A DNA stretch of 64,000 nucleotides from Streptomyces albipurpureus (GTDB lineage Bacteria; Actinomycetota; Actinomycetes; Streptomycetales; Streptomycetaceae), in the NCBI RefSeq assembly GCF_023701525.1, contig NZ_JAMQAW010000012.1:2762-66761 (forward strand), given 5' to 3'. The notes beneath the pieces are model-generated. The model searched no databases and was not told the origin of the DNA. It saw nothing but the letters and a program-made list of their open reading frames with translations. Positions 1-8,363 of the stretch are shown here, in pieces. Numbering within the stretch: position 1 is the first letter of the stretch; each line of letters begins with the position of its first letter. The position numbers and the translations under genes were made by a program.

Positions 1-209
1 CGTGGAGCTTCGCCACCCCGGTCAGGCTGTACGACTGGTACTTCACCAAGTCCTTCAGCAAGCTCCCCGACGGAACGGAGTTCTGGGTCGACGCCCCGTC
101 CGCGGCGACCTGGTGGAACGACACGGTCGGCTTCTCCGGCCGGGCTGACTCAGTCCGCACCGGCGCGAAGTTCTACAAGGCCCGATTCTGGTCCCACGCC
201 CTCACCTAA
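1..209 (+). CDS. C-terminal end of an unidentified protein (partial)
   Basis: An open frame runs from the window edge (first whole codon at position 3) to a TAA at 207-209 and gives the last 68 residues of a protein. The stretch is rich in Trp, Phe and Tyr and has a soluble, beta-rich look. No motif is recognisable. The start, and any signal peptide or domain that would identify it, lies outside the window. Codon use is strongly GC-biased, which supports real coding. Confidence 0.55.
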   Translation, partial: WSFATPVRLYDWYFTKSFSKLPDGTEFWVDAPSAATWWNDTVGFSGRADSVRTGAKFYKARFWSHALT

Positions 210-500
210 CACCCCCCACCCGGACCAGAAACACTCCTGCCCACCATCTGAAGGCGGTCTGGTCCGGTGCGTTGAAGTCGGTGGCCCCTGCGGTGGATCA
301 TCGGGTGCGCAGCTTCCGCCGACACGACCTGATGTTGCGTCAGGCGATATCACGTCGGGATGGCTTCGTCCGATTCCGTGTCCTCACCCGAGACGGCGCA
401 ACTGGACCGAATGTGCACGCCACCGGCTGGTCCCTCTGGCGTCACATCGGTGAGTACTGAGGCCGTTCGGCGGCGCTCGCCGGAGGTAGGGCGGTTGGGA

Positions 501-540
501 GCGCGGCCCACCGGCACCGGGCCGGGAGGCCGCGCCGGGC
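501..540. repeat. 40-bp direct repeat, copy 1 (partner at 28126-28165)
   Basis: This stretch matches 28126-28165 at 39 of 40 positions by direct reading. At both sites it lies just downstream of the 3' end of a TerD-type coding sequence (intact end at 28175, decayed end at 619-691). Here about 80 extra bases separate the repeat from the gene end. It marks an old duplication or recombination between the two loci. Confidence 0.7.
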
Positions 541-618
541 AGTGCCCGGTACGCTTGAAGTCGCCCAGGGCCGGTCGGGGGCGTCCTGAGTGTCCAGGGC
601 CCCGGGGGCGGCCCGCCC

Positions 619-691
619 GTGTGTACGTCCTGGAGGGCCAGCCGCTCGAACCGCGCCTCCGCTCGGTCCCGACATCCCCCAAAGTGACCAG
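619..691 (-). pseudogene. Fragment of the 3' end of a TerD-type gene
   Basis: About 70 bases align with the last part of the TerD-type pseudogene at 28175-29268, covering its final residues (the LVTFGDGGAE region through DRLAF). In this copy the TAG stop has become CAG and about one base is missing, so the match is split over two frames. Only this end remains; nothing like the TerD core is present. It is a relic and encodes no product. Confidence 0.55.
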
Positions 692-922
692 CCACCCCAA
701 CGGGTGAAACACCCTGGGTCACCGGTCAAGTGACCGGGGGGCATCGCGCACCGCGCAAAGCCGGGTGTCGTCGCGCGGCGATGTGCGGCACAACGGACCG
801 GGTGTACGGCACAACTGGACCGGGTGAGCACGCCGCAGCATCCGCCGTCTCCCGCCCGGAGGCTGAGACCGTTCTCGCGCGAACGCAGCAATGCGAGCGC
901 CGGGGTGAACGGGCACAGGCTT

Positions 923-1636
923 CTAAAGCTCCCACCACCAGGTTTCGAGGTCGTAGTGATCGGCGAACTCCACGGGAACCGCGTAGGGCGACCGTTGTGC
1001 GATGGGTAGGGCGTCGGTACGGCGGACTACAGCGCGCAGGTCACGTACGGCAGGCATCTCGGCGAGTTCGGCGACGTCGAAGGGGCAGCCCGCGGGGCCG
1101 CCGAGGAGGGTTTCACAGCCGAACGCGTACCACATGCCGATGAGTTCGCGGTCCTGCTCCATCTCGGCGGCGGCAGCCACCTCGTACGCTACTTCGATCA
1201 GCCGGGTGGGGCGCGGCGGGGCGGCGTCGGGGCCGCGGAGTTCGCCGGCGACGACCATGCGCCGCCACAGGTCGGTGCCGGCGTCGCAGTAGAGGAACGG
1301 CGGTTCGACGTAGCCGTCTTCGAGCCAGGAGTCATAGCCCTCGAAGTCAAGGGCCTCCTCGTCGAACGTGCGCAGGCCGGTGAACTCGGCCAGTGCGTCG
1401 AAGTACTCGGGCCGCTCAGCGTAGTCGGGGTGCCGGTCGACCGGAAACCGGTACGTGTACCCCCGACGCAGCAGAACGTCCATCACACGGAAGTGCGTGA
1501 ACGAGCAGTCGTACCCGCGCTGGAAGTCGTACAGCACCGCGAACCAGTCCCTAACGCGTGGATCGTCCGACGCGGTGTGGGCGTCCAGCACACGGACGGA
1601 GTCCGCGACCAGATCCTCGATCTCATGCATGGACAT
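923..1636 (-). CDS. Conserved-looking hypothetical protein, 237 aa
   Basis: This is an acidic soluble protein of unknown function. It is rich in Asp, Glu, Tyr and Trp and ends in a Trp-rich tail (ETWWWEL). There is no signal peptide or membrane segment. The ATG at 1636 is chosen because AAGGAGGG lies just upstream with good spacing; the frame stays open a further 50 codons, but that extension has no ribosome site. A motif near residue 50 (ready for pattern DFQRGYDCSFTHFRVMD) and an Asp/Glu-rich middle are the most distinctive parts. It stands alone, with no close gene on the same strand. I do not recognise the family. Confidence 0.7.
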   Translation of the reverse strand: MSMHEIEDLVADSVRVLDAHTASDDPRVRDWFAVLYDFQRGYDCSFTHFRVMDVLLRRGYTYRFPVDRHPDYAERPEYFDALAEFTGLRTFDEEALDFEGYDSWLEDGYVEPPFLYCDAGTDLWRRMVVAGELRGPDAAPPRPTRLIEVAYEVAAAAEMEQDRELIGMWYAFGCETLLGGPAGCPFDVAELAEMPAVRDLRAVVRRTDALPIAQRSPYAVPVEFADHYDLETWWWEL

Positions 1637-2027
1637 CGAATTCTCCCTCCTTGAGCCCGCGACAACGTACCCGCTCCCGTCCGCCGGGCCGACCACCGCA
1701 CACGACGCGAACACAGCCGCCGCCAGCCGAACCGACCACCCCCAGGGCCTCAACCTCCTCATCGAAGCGCCCGCTCCCTTCGCCATGAGGCCGGCTAGGG
1801 CCTGCGTCGGAAGCGGATCTCTTCAGGCGTCGAGTGGCAGTTCCAACAGCTCCTCTGGAGGTTGGAAGCCAAACCGCCGCCAGACAGGGCCGGCGGGTGT
1901 TTCGGGCGGGTGGGCGCCCCAGCGGAGTTCCCGCCTGACGACTGCGACGGACGCACCTGTCCGCCTCCGTGACTAAACGGATCACTAGTCCCGCCCTCAA
2001 GCGCAGGGCGGACATAGGCTTCTCTCC
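1637..2027. other. Intergenic gap
   Basis: This holds the upstream region of the minus-strand hypothetical gene and the leader of the small plus-strand gene at 2028. I see no repeat, RNA gene or coding frame with convincing codon use. Confidence 0.4.
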
Positions 2028-2276
2028 ATGGACGTGAATGCAGGCCCCGAGACCAATCAGATGTACGAGATCGGACCGCTGACGTACCGCCAGGGGTACG
2101 TCTCCGTGTCGATGGAAAGCTACGGGTGCAGAGCTGATGCGCTCATGAACGACCGTGCGATGGTCACCGTGTACACCGGCACTCCAGAGCACCAGGGAAA
2201 CCAAGTGTTCCGGGCGTGGGTGGACGCCGCGGAGCTGCCTTCAGTCCTGGGCCACTGGGCCAACACACTGAGCTGA
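2028..2276 (+). CDS. Small hypothetical protein, 82 aa
   Basis: This is a short soluble protein with no known motif. Its sequence is well mixed and starts with a plausible beta-rich stretch (YEIGPLTYRQGYVSV), followed by a central segment about tolerating or binding something unknown. No strong ribosome site precedes the ATG, which lowers confidence. A second frame immediately downstream, ending at 2452, has protein-like composition (WLFHLLVDPPPEAYRRF), so this region may once have encoded a longer or separate product. Confidence 0.4.
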   Translation: MDVNAGPETNQMYEIGPLTYRQGYVSVSMESYGCRADALMNDRAMVTVYTGTPEHQGNQVFRAWVDAAELPSVLGHWANTLS

Positions 2277-2614
2277 CCACACCCGCTGCTCCTCACCGGC
2301 TGGAAGGGAACAGTGCCGACCCTGAAGGCTCGGGTTGGCTGTTCCACCTGCTGGTCGACCCGCCACCGGAGGCATACCGGCGGTTTCCTGAGGACTACTA
2401 CGAGATCCCGGTCGGCATCGACGCGGTGCGCCATGTGTGCGCCGCCCGCTGACACAGGAGGCCTTCCTAGGGCTTGGCTTAGAGCTTGCGCACATGGGCG
2501 TGCCTCATGGGCAGCAGTTCACCCGCTGCCGTACGTTGTTCCCGTAACGGTCTTGCTGGGGCCACAGCGGAATACTGTGTGCGTTCGGGTGGGATGGGGC
2601 TTAATGATGTAGGT
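2277..2614. other. Gap with a possible coding remnant
   Basis: The frame ending at 2452 reads as a plausible protein C-terminus (pattern PPPEAYRRFPEDYYEIPVG). It has no start codon or ribosome site of its own outside the preceding gene. It may be a remnant. From 2453 to 2614 nothing is seen except the leader of the methyltransferase gene. Confidence 0.25.
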
Positions 2615-3379
2615 ATGTCACGTAGCTTTGAAGAGTTGGTCGCCGAAGCTGAGTCGGCTTCCGTGGAAGGCTGGGATTTCTCCTGGCTGGATGGCCGGGC
2701 GACCGAGGAACGCCCGTCGTGGGGCTATCAGCAGGCGATGAGTCGGCGGCTCGCGGTGGTGTCGGCGGCGCTCGATATCCAGACCGGTGGCGGTGAGGTC
2801 CTGGCCGCAGCGGAGAAGCTGCCGCCCACGATGGCCGCGACTGAGTCCTGGCCGCCGAACGTAGCCAAAGCGACCAGGCTGCTGCACCCGCGCGGGGCGG
2901 TGGTCGTCGCCGACCCGGACGAGCCGCCGCTGCCGTTCGCCGATGAGGCATTCGGCCTGGTGACCAGTCGGCATCCCGCGACGGTGTGGTGGTCCCAGAT
3001 CGCGCGAGTGCTGCGACCGGGTGGGACATACTTCGCCCAACACGTCGGGCCTGCCAGCGTGTGGGAGCTGGTGGAGTACATCCTGGGGCCGCAGCCCGAG
3101 GCGCGCCGGAAGCGGCACCCTGACGACGAGACCGCCGCGGCGAAGGCCGCCGGCCTGGAAATCGTCGACGTGCGCACGGAGCGGCTGAGGGTGGAGTTCT
3201 TCGACGTCGGCGCCGTGATCTACTTCCTCCGAAAGGTGATCTGGACGGTGCCCGGTTTCACCGTCGAGCAGTATCGCAGCCGCCTGCGCGAGCTGCACGA
3301 GAAGATCGAGTCCGAGGGCCCCTTCGTCGCCCATTCCTCCAGGACCCTCATCGAGGCACGGAAGCCTGAGCGTACGTAA
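2615..3379 (+). CDS. Class I SAM-dependent methyltransferase, 254 aa
   Basis: The protein is predicted to move a methyl group from S-adenosylmethionine to an unknown small substrate in the cytoplasm. A motif-I-like segment ALDIQTGGGEVLA sits near residues 46-58, followed by the acidic post-I region (VVVADPDEPPLPFADEAFG). Further on is the usual ARVLRPGGTYFAQHV strand-loop that ends the Rossmann core. The start is taken at MSRSFEEL; the frame is open 43 codons further upstream but without coding character. Length fits a stand-alone small-molecule methyltransferase. The substrate cannot be told from sequence, and no partner gene lies nearby. Confidence 0.8.
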   Translation: MSRSFEELVAEAESASVEGWDFSWLDGRATEERPSWGYQQAMSRRLAVVSAALDIQTGGGEVLAAAEKLPPTMAATESWPPNVAKATRLLHPRGAVVVADPDEPPLPFADEAFGLVTSRHPATVWWSQIARVLRPGGTYFAQHVGPASVWELVEYILGPQPEARRKRHPDDETAAAKAAGLEIVDVRTERLRVEFFDVGAVIYFLRKVIWTVPGFTVEQYRSRLRELHEKIESEGPFVAHSSRTLIEARKPERT

Positions 3380-3403
3380 GAGCTCGCGGAGGCAGGCGTG
3401 TCC

Positions 3404-4177
3404 TCACGGACGGCGGTTCGGCCGGTTGTCCCAGCGGTGGGTGGGCCATGCCCGGCGGATCAGGCTACGGACGGTGATGATCGTGTCGGCAAGGTCGAAG
3501 AAGGCGTTGACGACGGTGGTCCGGCGTTCGTAGCAGCGGGTGAGCCGGTGGAAGGCGTTCTGCCAGGCGTGCGTGCGCTCGACGTGCCACCGCTGGGTGG
3601 CCTGGGCTGGCGCCTTGGTCCTCTTGCGGGCGATCCGGCCACGCAACCCCTCGTTCGTCGAGCAGCGCACGTGAAGTGGCCGAGTCATAGCCGGCGTCGA
3701 GGTGCACGGTGACCCGGTCGAGTAGTGTCCCAAGTTCGTTCAAAAGATCCAGAGTTGGAGCCAGCGGCGGCGAGTCGTGGCAGTTGGCGCGGGCCAGGAC
3801 TCGGCCGATGGGGATGCCGTAGCCGTCGGTCATGCCCGAACGCTTCATGCCTTGCTTGCCTCGGTCGACCGGTGAGCGTCCGGCCACTTCACCACCGCCG
3901 GGGCCTTGGTGATAGCCCCGTCCACAGAGATCTGGTCGAGAACGAGACCGACGATGCGGTCGTAGGCGTCGAGCGCGATCTGCTTCAGCCGGGCGAACAG
4001 TCCGAGCTGTATCCACTCGTCGCGGCGGTTGCGGATGGTGGTGGCCGAGCAAGCGGAGTCCGCGATCGCCTCGTAGGAACAGCCGAAACAAAGGACTTGC
4101 AGGAGCTTGCCGAAGATGATCCGGTCGCCCGATCCGGCGTGGCGCTTCAGCAGTTCGGTGGCCCCGCTCGGTTTCAA
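3404..4177 (-). pseudogene. IS5-family transposase remnant, two frameshifts
   Basis: A DDE transposase of the IS5 group is spread over three frames. The first part (about 4177-3900) gives the N-terminal helix-turn-helix region (ATTIRNRRDEWIQLG) and the first Asp (ISVDGAITKAP). The middle part (about 3900-3655) gives RSPVDRGKQGMKRS and the second Asp (VHLDAGYDSATSRALL). The last part (about 3655-3404) gives the Glu helix (WHVERTHAWQNAFHRL). Shifts fall near 3900 and 3655. All three catalytic positions are recognisable but no single frame joins them, so it cannot make a working enzyme. It lies head to head with the damaged DUF1259 gene. I could not identify terminal inverted repeats. Confidence 0.8.
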
Positions 4178-4216
4178 TGTCCTGACCGGCCGTCTGGCAG
4201 TGGAGGAGCTGATGTG

Positions 4217-5187
4217 GTGAGCGGGATTCCGGCGCGGGGTGCGATGGATGTCCGGGGGAACCCGTCGCGTCGGCGGCTGCTGGCCGCGGCGGCGGTGGCT
4301 CCGGTGCTGGCCGGCGCAGGTCCGGGGGTGGCCGCGGCACAGGCGGCACGGCAGCGCGGGATGCTGCCGGTGCCGACGGCGGAGGCGGACTGGAGCAGGG
4401 TGGCCGATGTCCTGGGCCGGACGGGGACGATGGTGGACGGCTCGGTCTACCGGGTGCGCTTCGCCCGGCAGGACCTGCCGGTGACCACCTACGGTGTCAG
4501 GCTGTTCCTGGGCTCCTACGCGGCGTTCACCCGCTACGGCGACGGCCGGACACTACTGATGGGCAGCCTGGCGGTGACCGAGTCCGAGCTGCAGCACGCC
4601 GCCGACGCGCTCCATACGGGCGGCCTGGAACTGACCGCGGTTCACAAGCACCTGCTCGCCCACGAGCCGGCCATGTGGTGGATCCACTTCCATGGACATG
4701 CCGGGGACCCCCTGGCCCTGGCCCACGGCGTGAAGGCCGCTCTGGCGGTCACGACCACGCCCTCCACAGCACCGGCCGCCTCGCGACCGGAGGTGGACCT
4801 GGACATGGCCGCCATCGAAGAGGCGCTGAACGCGAGAGGCGTCAACGACAGCGGAATCCTCCGGTTCACCTTCAACCGCCGGGAGACGGTCACCACGGAC
4901 GCGTCCTGCCCCCGGCCACGGGCATGACCACGCTCATCAGCTTCCAGCCGATCGGCGCCCGCCGGGCCGCGGTCCACGGTGACTTCGCCATGACCGCCGG
5001 CGAGGTGCAGAACGTGCTGGCAGCCCTGCGCCGCAGCGGCATCAGCATCGTTGAGATCCACAACCACGGCCTCACCGAAGAACCCAGGTTGCTCTTCGCC
5101 CACTTCTGGGCAATCGATGACGGCGCGACCCTGGCCCGCGCACTGCGCACGGCACTCGACGCCACCAACACCACCCCAGCCGCCTGA
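4217..5187 (+). pseudogene. DUF1259 (LpqO-like) exported protein gene, frameshifted
   Basis: The reading frame has both repeats of the DUF1259 fold. The first half (VLGRTGTMVDGSVYRVRF to HKHLLAHEPAMWWIHFHG) is followed by a second half (DLDMAAIEEALNARG to VEIHNHGLTEEPRLLFAHF). An N-terminal export signal with twin arginines (SRRRLLAAAAV) and an Ala-rich hydrophobic run is present. The GTG at 4217 is chosen for its GGAGGAG ribosome site eight bases upstream. Near 4893-4901 the frame shifts: RRETVTT is in one frame and GRVLPPATGMTT in another, and in the family these run on directly. An ATG at 4924 could restart the second half alone. Either a true lesion or a one-base sequencing error explains it. 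Confidence 0.7.
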
Positions 5188-5205
5188 CCCAGGAGAGGAG
5201 TTGGC

Positions 5206-5331
5206 ATGGCACATTCGGGCGCTGGTGGCCGTATTGCTGCGAAGGGCGCACACACTCGCGCTGTCCGAGGCATGCTCCCGGGGATGAGGAGTGGTGTCCT
5301 CACCATCAGGGAGGGATGCGAGGTCTCATGA
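5206..5331 (+). CDS. Possible 41-aa peptide after DUF1259
   Basis: A short frame begins with ATG five bases after GGAGAGGAG, a strong ribosome site, and starts MAHSGAGGRIAAKG. It is basic and has no membrane segment or known motif. It follows the DUF1259 gene by 18 bases in the same direction, so the two may be transcribed together. The good ribosome site is the only real support, and it could be a gene remnant. Confidence 0.3.
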   Translation: MAHSGAGGRIAAKGAHTRAVRGMLPGMRSGVLTIREGCEVS

Positions 5332-5637
5332 CGTTCCATCATGCGAGTGATGTGATCATGACAGTCCTTGTTGTGAGGGTTGATCGGCCGCTTCGGGATA
5401 CCGTCGACCCGATCGGTTAGTTGGAGGAGAGCCTCAGCCTCGTCCAACGCCATCAACAAACTGCCGCCGCCTCAGATGGACGTGGAGGAACACGGAGGAA
5501 TCGCCTCGGTGGACGAGGTCGAAACTCGCATACGACAGCGTGTACGGACTTCCCTCTCCACGGTCTGGCAGCCGCCCACTCCTTGCCGCGGTCCCACCGT
5601 CGACCCAGGCAGCCACCGGGGGGAACAACTGGAGGGT
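5332..5637. other. Intergenic gap
   Basis: This lies between the DUF1259 unit and the SLATT-type gene, which read toward each other. I see no clear gene, repeat or terminator hairpin. Confidence 0.35.
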
Positions 5638-6153
5638 CTACGCCAAAGCCCCTTTATGCTCACGCTGTCGCGAATCCTCCAACTGCCTCTTGCGCCTCTC
5701 TTCCTTCTCGCGCTCCTTTACCGCCCACTGCTCCACACCGACCGATTCGTTCTCCAACTCCTTCTGTCGGAGTGTCAGTTCCTCCAGAGCCTTCAGTTGC
5801 TGCTCACGATCGCTCAGATATTGCAGGTTGTAGTAGGAAGTTCCCAACGCTCCAAAGGAGCTTCCAGCCCTCCGGTGGGCTTCAGCCTGCTTCGAGTATC
5901 CGAGTAGCGGTTCAATGGTGGCGAGCAAAGCACTAAGAAATCCCATGCCCGCAACAGCCGTTGCCCACCCACCAGTCAAGCCGGCCAGCAGCGATGCGCC
6001 TGCCGTCGCTGCCAACAGAGCGCCTACTACACTGATCACGCGAGACCACCTGCGGTAACGGTCATGCGACAGATTATGCTCAATCGACCTGTTCGAGACA
6101 CGCATACTGAGGTGCATGCCCCGCTTCGCAATATCAGACTGGCCATCACTCAT
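5638..6153 (-). CDS. SLATT-domain two-TM protein, 171 aa (candidate defence effector)
   Basis: The protein has the layout of the SLATT family, which pairs with nucleotide-sensing (SMODS, SLOG) systems and is thought to form membrane pores in conflict systems. Two adjacent hydrophobic helices lie at about residues 35-80 (VISVVGALLAATAG and VAGMGFLSALLATIEP). They are followed by the family-like AEAHRRAGSSFGALGTSYYNL stretch and a long charged coiled coil to the C-terminus (REQQLKALEEL onward). The start at MSDGQSDI is chosen because further upstream the sequence is AT-rich and not protein-like. The gene and its upstream DNA are clearly lower in GC than their neighbours, with codons such as CTT, AGT and GCT, which suggests transfer. 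No nucleotide sensor gene is adjacent, so partner and trigger are unknown. Confidence 0.7.
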   Translation of the reverse strand: MSDGQSDIAKRGMHLSMRVSNRSIEHNLSHDRYRRWSRVISVVGALLAATAGASLLAGLTGGWATAVAGMGFLSALLATIEPLLGYSKQAEAHRRAGSSFGALGTSYYNLQYLSDREQQLKALEELTLRQKELENESVGVEQWAVKEREKEERRKRQLEDSRQREHKGALA

Positions 6154-6723
6154 ATAGCCAGGATACCGCCGAAATTTTGTTGAATTAAGCATCACACAGC
6201 TATTGTTCAGGTTTGGAATACGTTCCACACTGCGGTAGCGAGTCGAGACGGGCATCAGCATCTCGCGAATTGAGGGCCACAGGTACCGTGGACAAGGGCT
6301 CTCCCGCGCCGAAGGCCATCCCGGCGGGCCCGTTCTTCATCAGAGACGGCCCAGCCCCAGCCACTCGCCTAGATCGGCCGGCGGTGCGCGCGCCGGTCGC
6401 GACCTCATCGCCGGGTTGACCACCCTGCGCGTGCTCTGATGGCGGGCCCAGAGCCTTGAGCTCCTCGCTCTCACCCGCCGGGACGCAAACCGTCTACAGG
6501 CCCGCGAACTCCTGGAACAGGCGCGCGTGCTCACCGCGGCCAGCACCGCCTACGCCGCCACTTGCCCAGGACCACTCGCGCGAGGCACGGTATCCGGCCC
6601 GGGCCGCTCCGTCCGTCCCTGGGTGAGACCCATGGTGTCGGGGAATGGTGTCGGGGAATGCTCGGTCCGGTCGCGGCAAGCTGAAACGGAAGAGAGGACA
6701 TACCCATGGCGTGGTAGGCCGGT
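6154..6723. other. Gap with a possible coding remnant near 6400-6590
   Basis: On the plus strand about 6400-6590 shows strong coding-type GC bias and reads as a helical protein segment (WRAQSLELLALTRRDANRL then LLEQARVLTAASTAYAA). It is interrupted by TGA just before WRAQS and has no start. It looks like a relic of a helical protein. The AT-rich stretch at 6154-6240 is the likely promoter area of the SLATT-type gene. Confidence 0.3.
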
Positions 6724-7326
6724 TCAGCATTGTTCGACGGTTCCCCAGCCATCCCGGTCTAGTTTTTGCCAAGGGTCGAACCAGTCCACCCAGTATCTCT
6801 CCGCGTGCAGATTGGTGACGTGGAAATTGTTGTGTCCGCACGCTAGTTTTACCCCGGGACTCAGTCTGTGCTGGTAGACAATCCCGCCGGCTGAACTCCT
6901 GAAATTCAGTTGGACCGCCATCGGTCCGCCGTCGTAGCCGTCGAAGATGCGATAGCCATGCGAGGTCAGGCGGTAGTCCATGCCCAGCCAGAGCAGCGGC
7001 TTACCCGTCTGCGGGTCCGTTCCCTTGGTCGCGGCAACGGTGAAATCCGTAAGCGTAGCGATGGGTGTTTGGTCGCCTGTGTCAACGAAGCGCATGCGTT
7101 TGATCTTCCTGGTCTTCGATGTCAACTCGAAGTGGAAGTCGTCCCAGACGGAAGAGTCCAGAGGGAACCAGAGGCCGAGCTGAATGAGAAGTTGCGCCGG
7201 TGCAGAGAAATCACGCTGCACAATCTCCTGCTGATCGTCTTCATCGGTGATCAGTTTACCGTTGTATACGGGAGGGATTTTTCCCTGTACGGGCGAGGAT
7301 GCCTCTTGCGGGCTCTTCTGCGTCAT
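6724..7326 (-). CDS. Hypothetical protein, 200 aa
   Basis: This is a soluble protein with no recognised domain. AAGGGAG six to seven bases before the ATG at 7326 supports the start (MTQKSPQEASSP). The first 40 residues are polar and likely flexible. The rest looks like a compact beta-rich domain with many aromatic residues and ends HAERYWVDWFDPWQKLD. It has no signal peptide. Codon use is slightly less GC-biased than in the core genes nearby, as in the SLATT-type gene downstream on the same strand, so both may belong to the same acquired segment. Function unknown. Confidence 0.65.
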   Translation of the reverse strand: MTQKSPQEASSPVQGKIPPVYNGKLITDEDDQQEIVQRDFSAPAQLLIQLGLWFPLDSSVWDDFHFELTSKTRKIKRMRFVDTGDQTPIATLTDFTVAATKGTDPQTGKPLLWLGMDYRLTSHGYRIFDGYDGGPMAVQLNFRSSAGGIVYQHRLSPGVKLACGHNNFHVTNLHAERYWVDWFDPWQKLDRDGWGTVEQC

Positions 7327-7736
7327 GGCTTCTCCCTTGTGCGTGTCTGGATGAAGTCTTGATCTGGCGCCCAGACCGCGCGAGCCGGAGTAGCCGACTG
7401 GGCTAGGCACGGCCCGACACCTTCCCCCTCTCGACCAACGACGTCCTTCTCTTCATTACCGACGGAGTCACCGAGGCCACACCCACGCGGGAGCCTTCCG
7501 CGACCTCACCGCACTCACCATCCCCGCAGTGGCCACACCGCCCGCCGACGTACCGACGATGCGTCCCGGTCACGGCATGGGTGGCCGCCCGCGTCGATGT
7601 GGAGATCCGGCGCGCCGTCCCCGGTCCGTCTCGGACCTACGCGATTCATCCGGCGAGCTCGTGTGTGGCGATGAGTTCCGCCATGGATTCGGGTCTGTAC
7701 TTTTGATGTGATCAAACTGTGTTCAAGGAGAGCACG
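7327..7736. other. Gap with a PP2C/SpoIIE phosphatase fragment
   Basis: At about 7420-7485 on the plus strand the frame reads FPLSTNDVLLFITDGVTEA. This is the hallmark C-terminal metal-binding stretch of SpoIIE/PP2C-type phosphatases (usual form DVLLFYTDGVTE). Beyond it the frame must shift to keep any likeness. There is no start or full domain, so it is a relic. The rest holds the leader of the reductase gene at 7737. Confidence 0.4.
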
Positions 7737-8321
7737 ATGACGGTTACCTACACTTTCGACGTCTTCTCCAGCCTGGACGGCTTCGGCTCCTACAGCGGTG
7801 GGGACTGGGGCGGCTACTGGGGTAAGCAGGGCCCCGAGCTCCTCGACCACCGCCTCGCCCAGTACGGTGCGGAGCAGCGGATGGTCTTCGGGGCCAACAC
7901 CTACCGGGAATTCCTGCAACTGCTGGGCCCGGGTGCCCAGGGCTCCGACGTGGCTGACCCGTGGGTCGCACGGATGCGGAGTCTGCCGACGACGGTGGTC
8001 TCATCGACGCTCGAAGAGCCCCTCGACTGGCCGGGGGACGCACACGTCGTGCGGGGCGACGCCATCGATGTCGTCGCCCGGCTCAAGAGGGAGTCCGCGG
8101 TGCCGTTGCGCTCACACGGCAGCCTGTCGATGAACCGGGCGCTGATGGCCGCCAACCTGGTCGACCGCGTCCAAGTGACGATCTTCCCGGTCATCACCGG
8201 TCAGACCGGCTCCGCGCCGATCTTCCCGGGCGCGGCCGACTTCGACCTTGAGCTGATCGAGCACCGGACGCTCGACGGCCGCATCCAGGAGCTCGTCTAC
8301 CGGCCCACCCTCCACGTCTGA
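7737..8321 (+). CDS. RibD C-terminal / DHFR-like family reductase, 194 aa
   Basis: The protein has the fold of the deaminase-reductase (RibD C-terminal) family, which usually uses NADPH to reduce a small substrate. Family features include an N-terminal FDVFSSLDGFGS strand-loop, RMVFGANTYREFLQLLG, the region LPTTVVSSTLEEP, a SHGSLSMNRALM segment that would contact the cofactor phosphates, and the closing VTIFPVITGQTG with a DLELIEHRTLDG strand. The start at MTVTYTFD follows AAGGAGAG with good spacing. The gene is monocistronic and converges on the LacI-family gene. Substrate unknown. Confidence 0.8.
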   Translation: MTVTYTFDVFSSLDGFGSYSGGDWGGYWGKQGPELLDHRLAQYGAEQRMVFGANTYREFLQLLGPGAQGSDVADPWVARMRSLPTTVVSSTLEEPLDWPGDAHVVRGDAIDVVARLKRESAVPLRSHGSLSMNRALMAANLVDRVQVTIFPVITGQTGSAPIFPGAADFDLELIEHRTLDGRIQELVYRPTLHV

Positions 8322-8327
8322 GTTCTT

Positions 8328-8363
8328 CCTGACCGGCCGTGGCGTGGGCGGAGGGCGGTCAGG
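8328..8363. terminator. Hairpin between convergent genes
   Basis: CCTGACCG (8328-8335) and CGGTCAGG (8356-8363) form an eight-pair stem with a 20-base loop. It lies between the end of the reductase gene and the end of the lacI-type gene and slightly overlaps the latter. It could end transcription from both sides. Confidence 0.4.

Larger units (their letters stand above)
210..922. other. Long gap with decayed fragments, no intact gene
   Basis: No convincing intact gene is seen in these 713 bases. The gap holds a 40-bp repeat shared with the 28 kb region (501-540) and a fragment of a TerD-type gene end (619-691). It also holds a short imperfect direct repeat whose core reads GCACAACTGGACCGGGTG: copies begin near 394 and 807, and a shorter one begins near 786. 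Several overlapping open frames exist but have no consistent codon bias or ribosome site. Confidence 0.5.

Noticed and set aside
4282..4349. Extension of the IS5 transposase remnant beyond 4177
   Set aside because: The continuing minus-strand frame is antisense to the DUF1259 signal region and has Pro/Arg-rich shadow composition.
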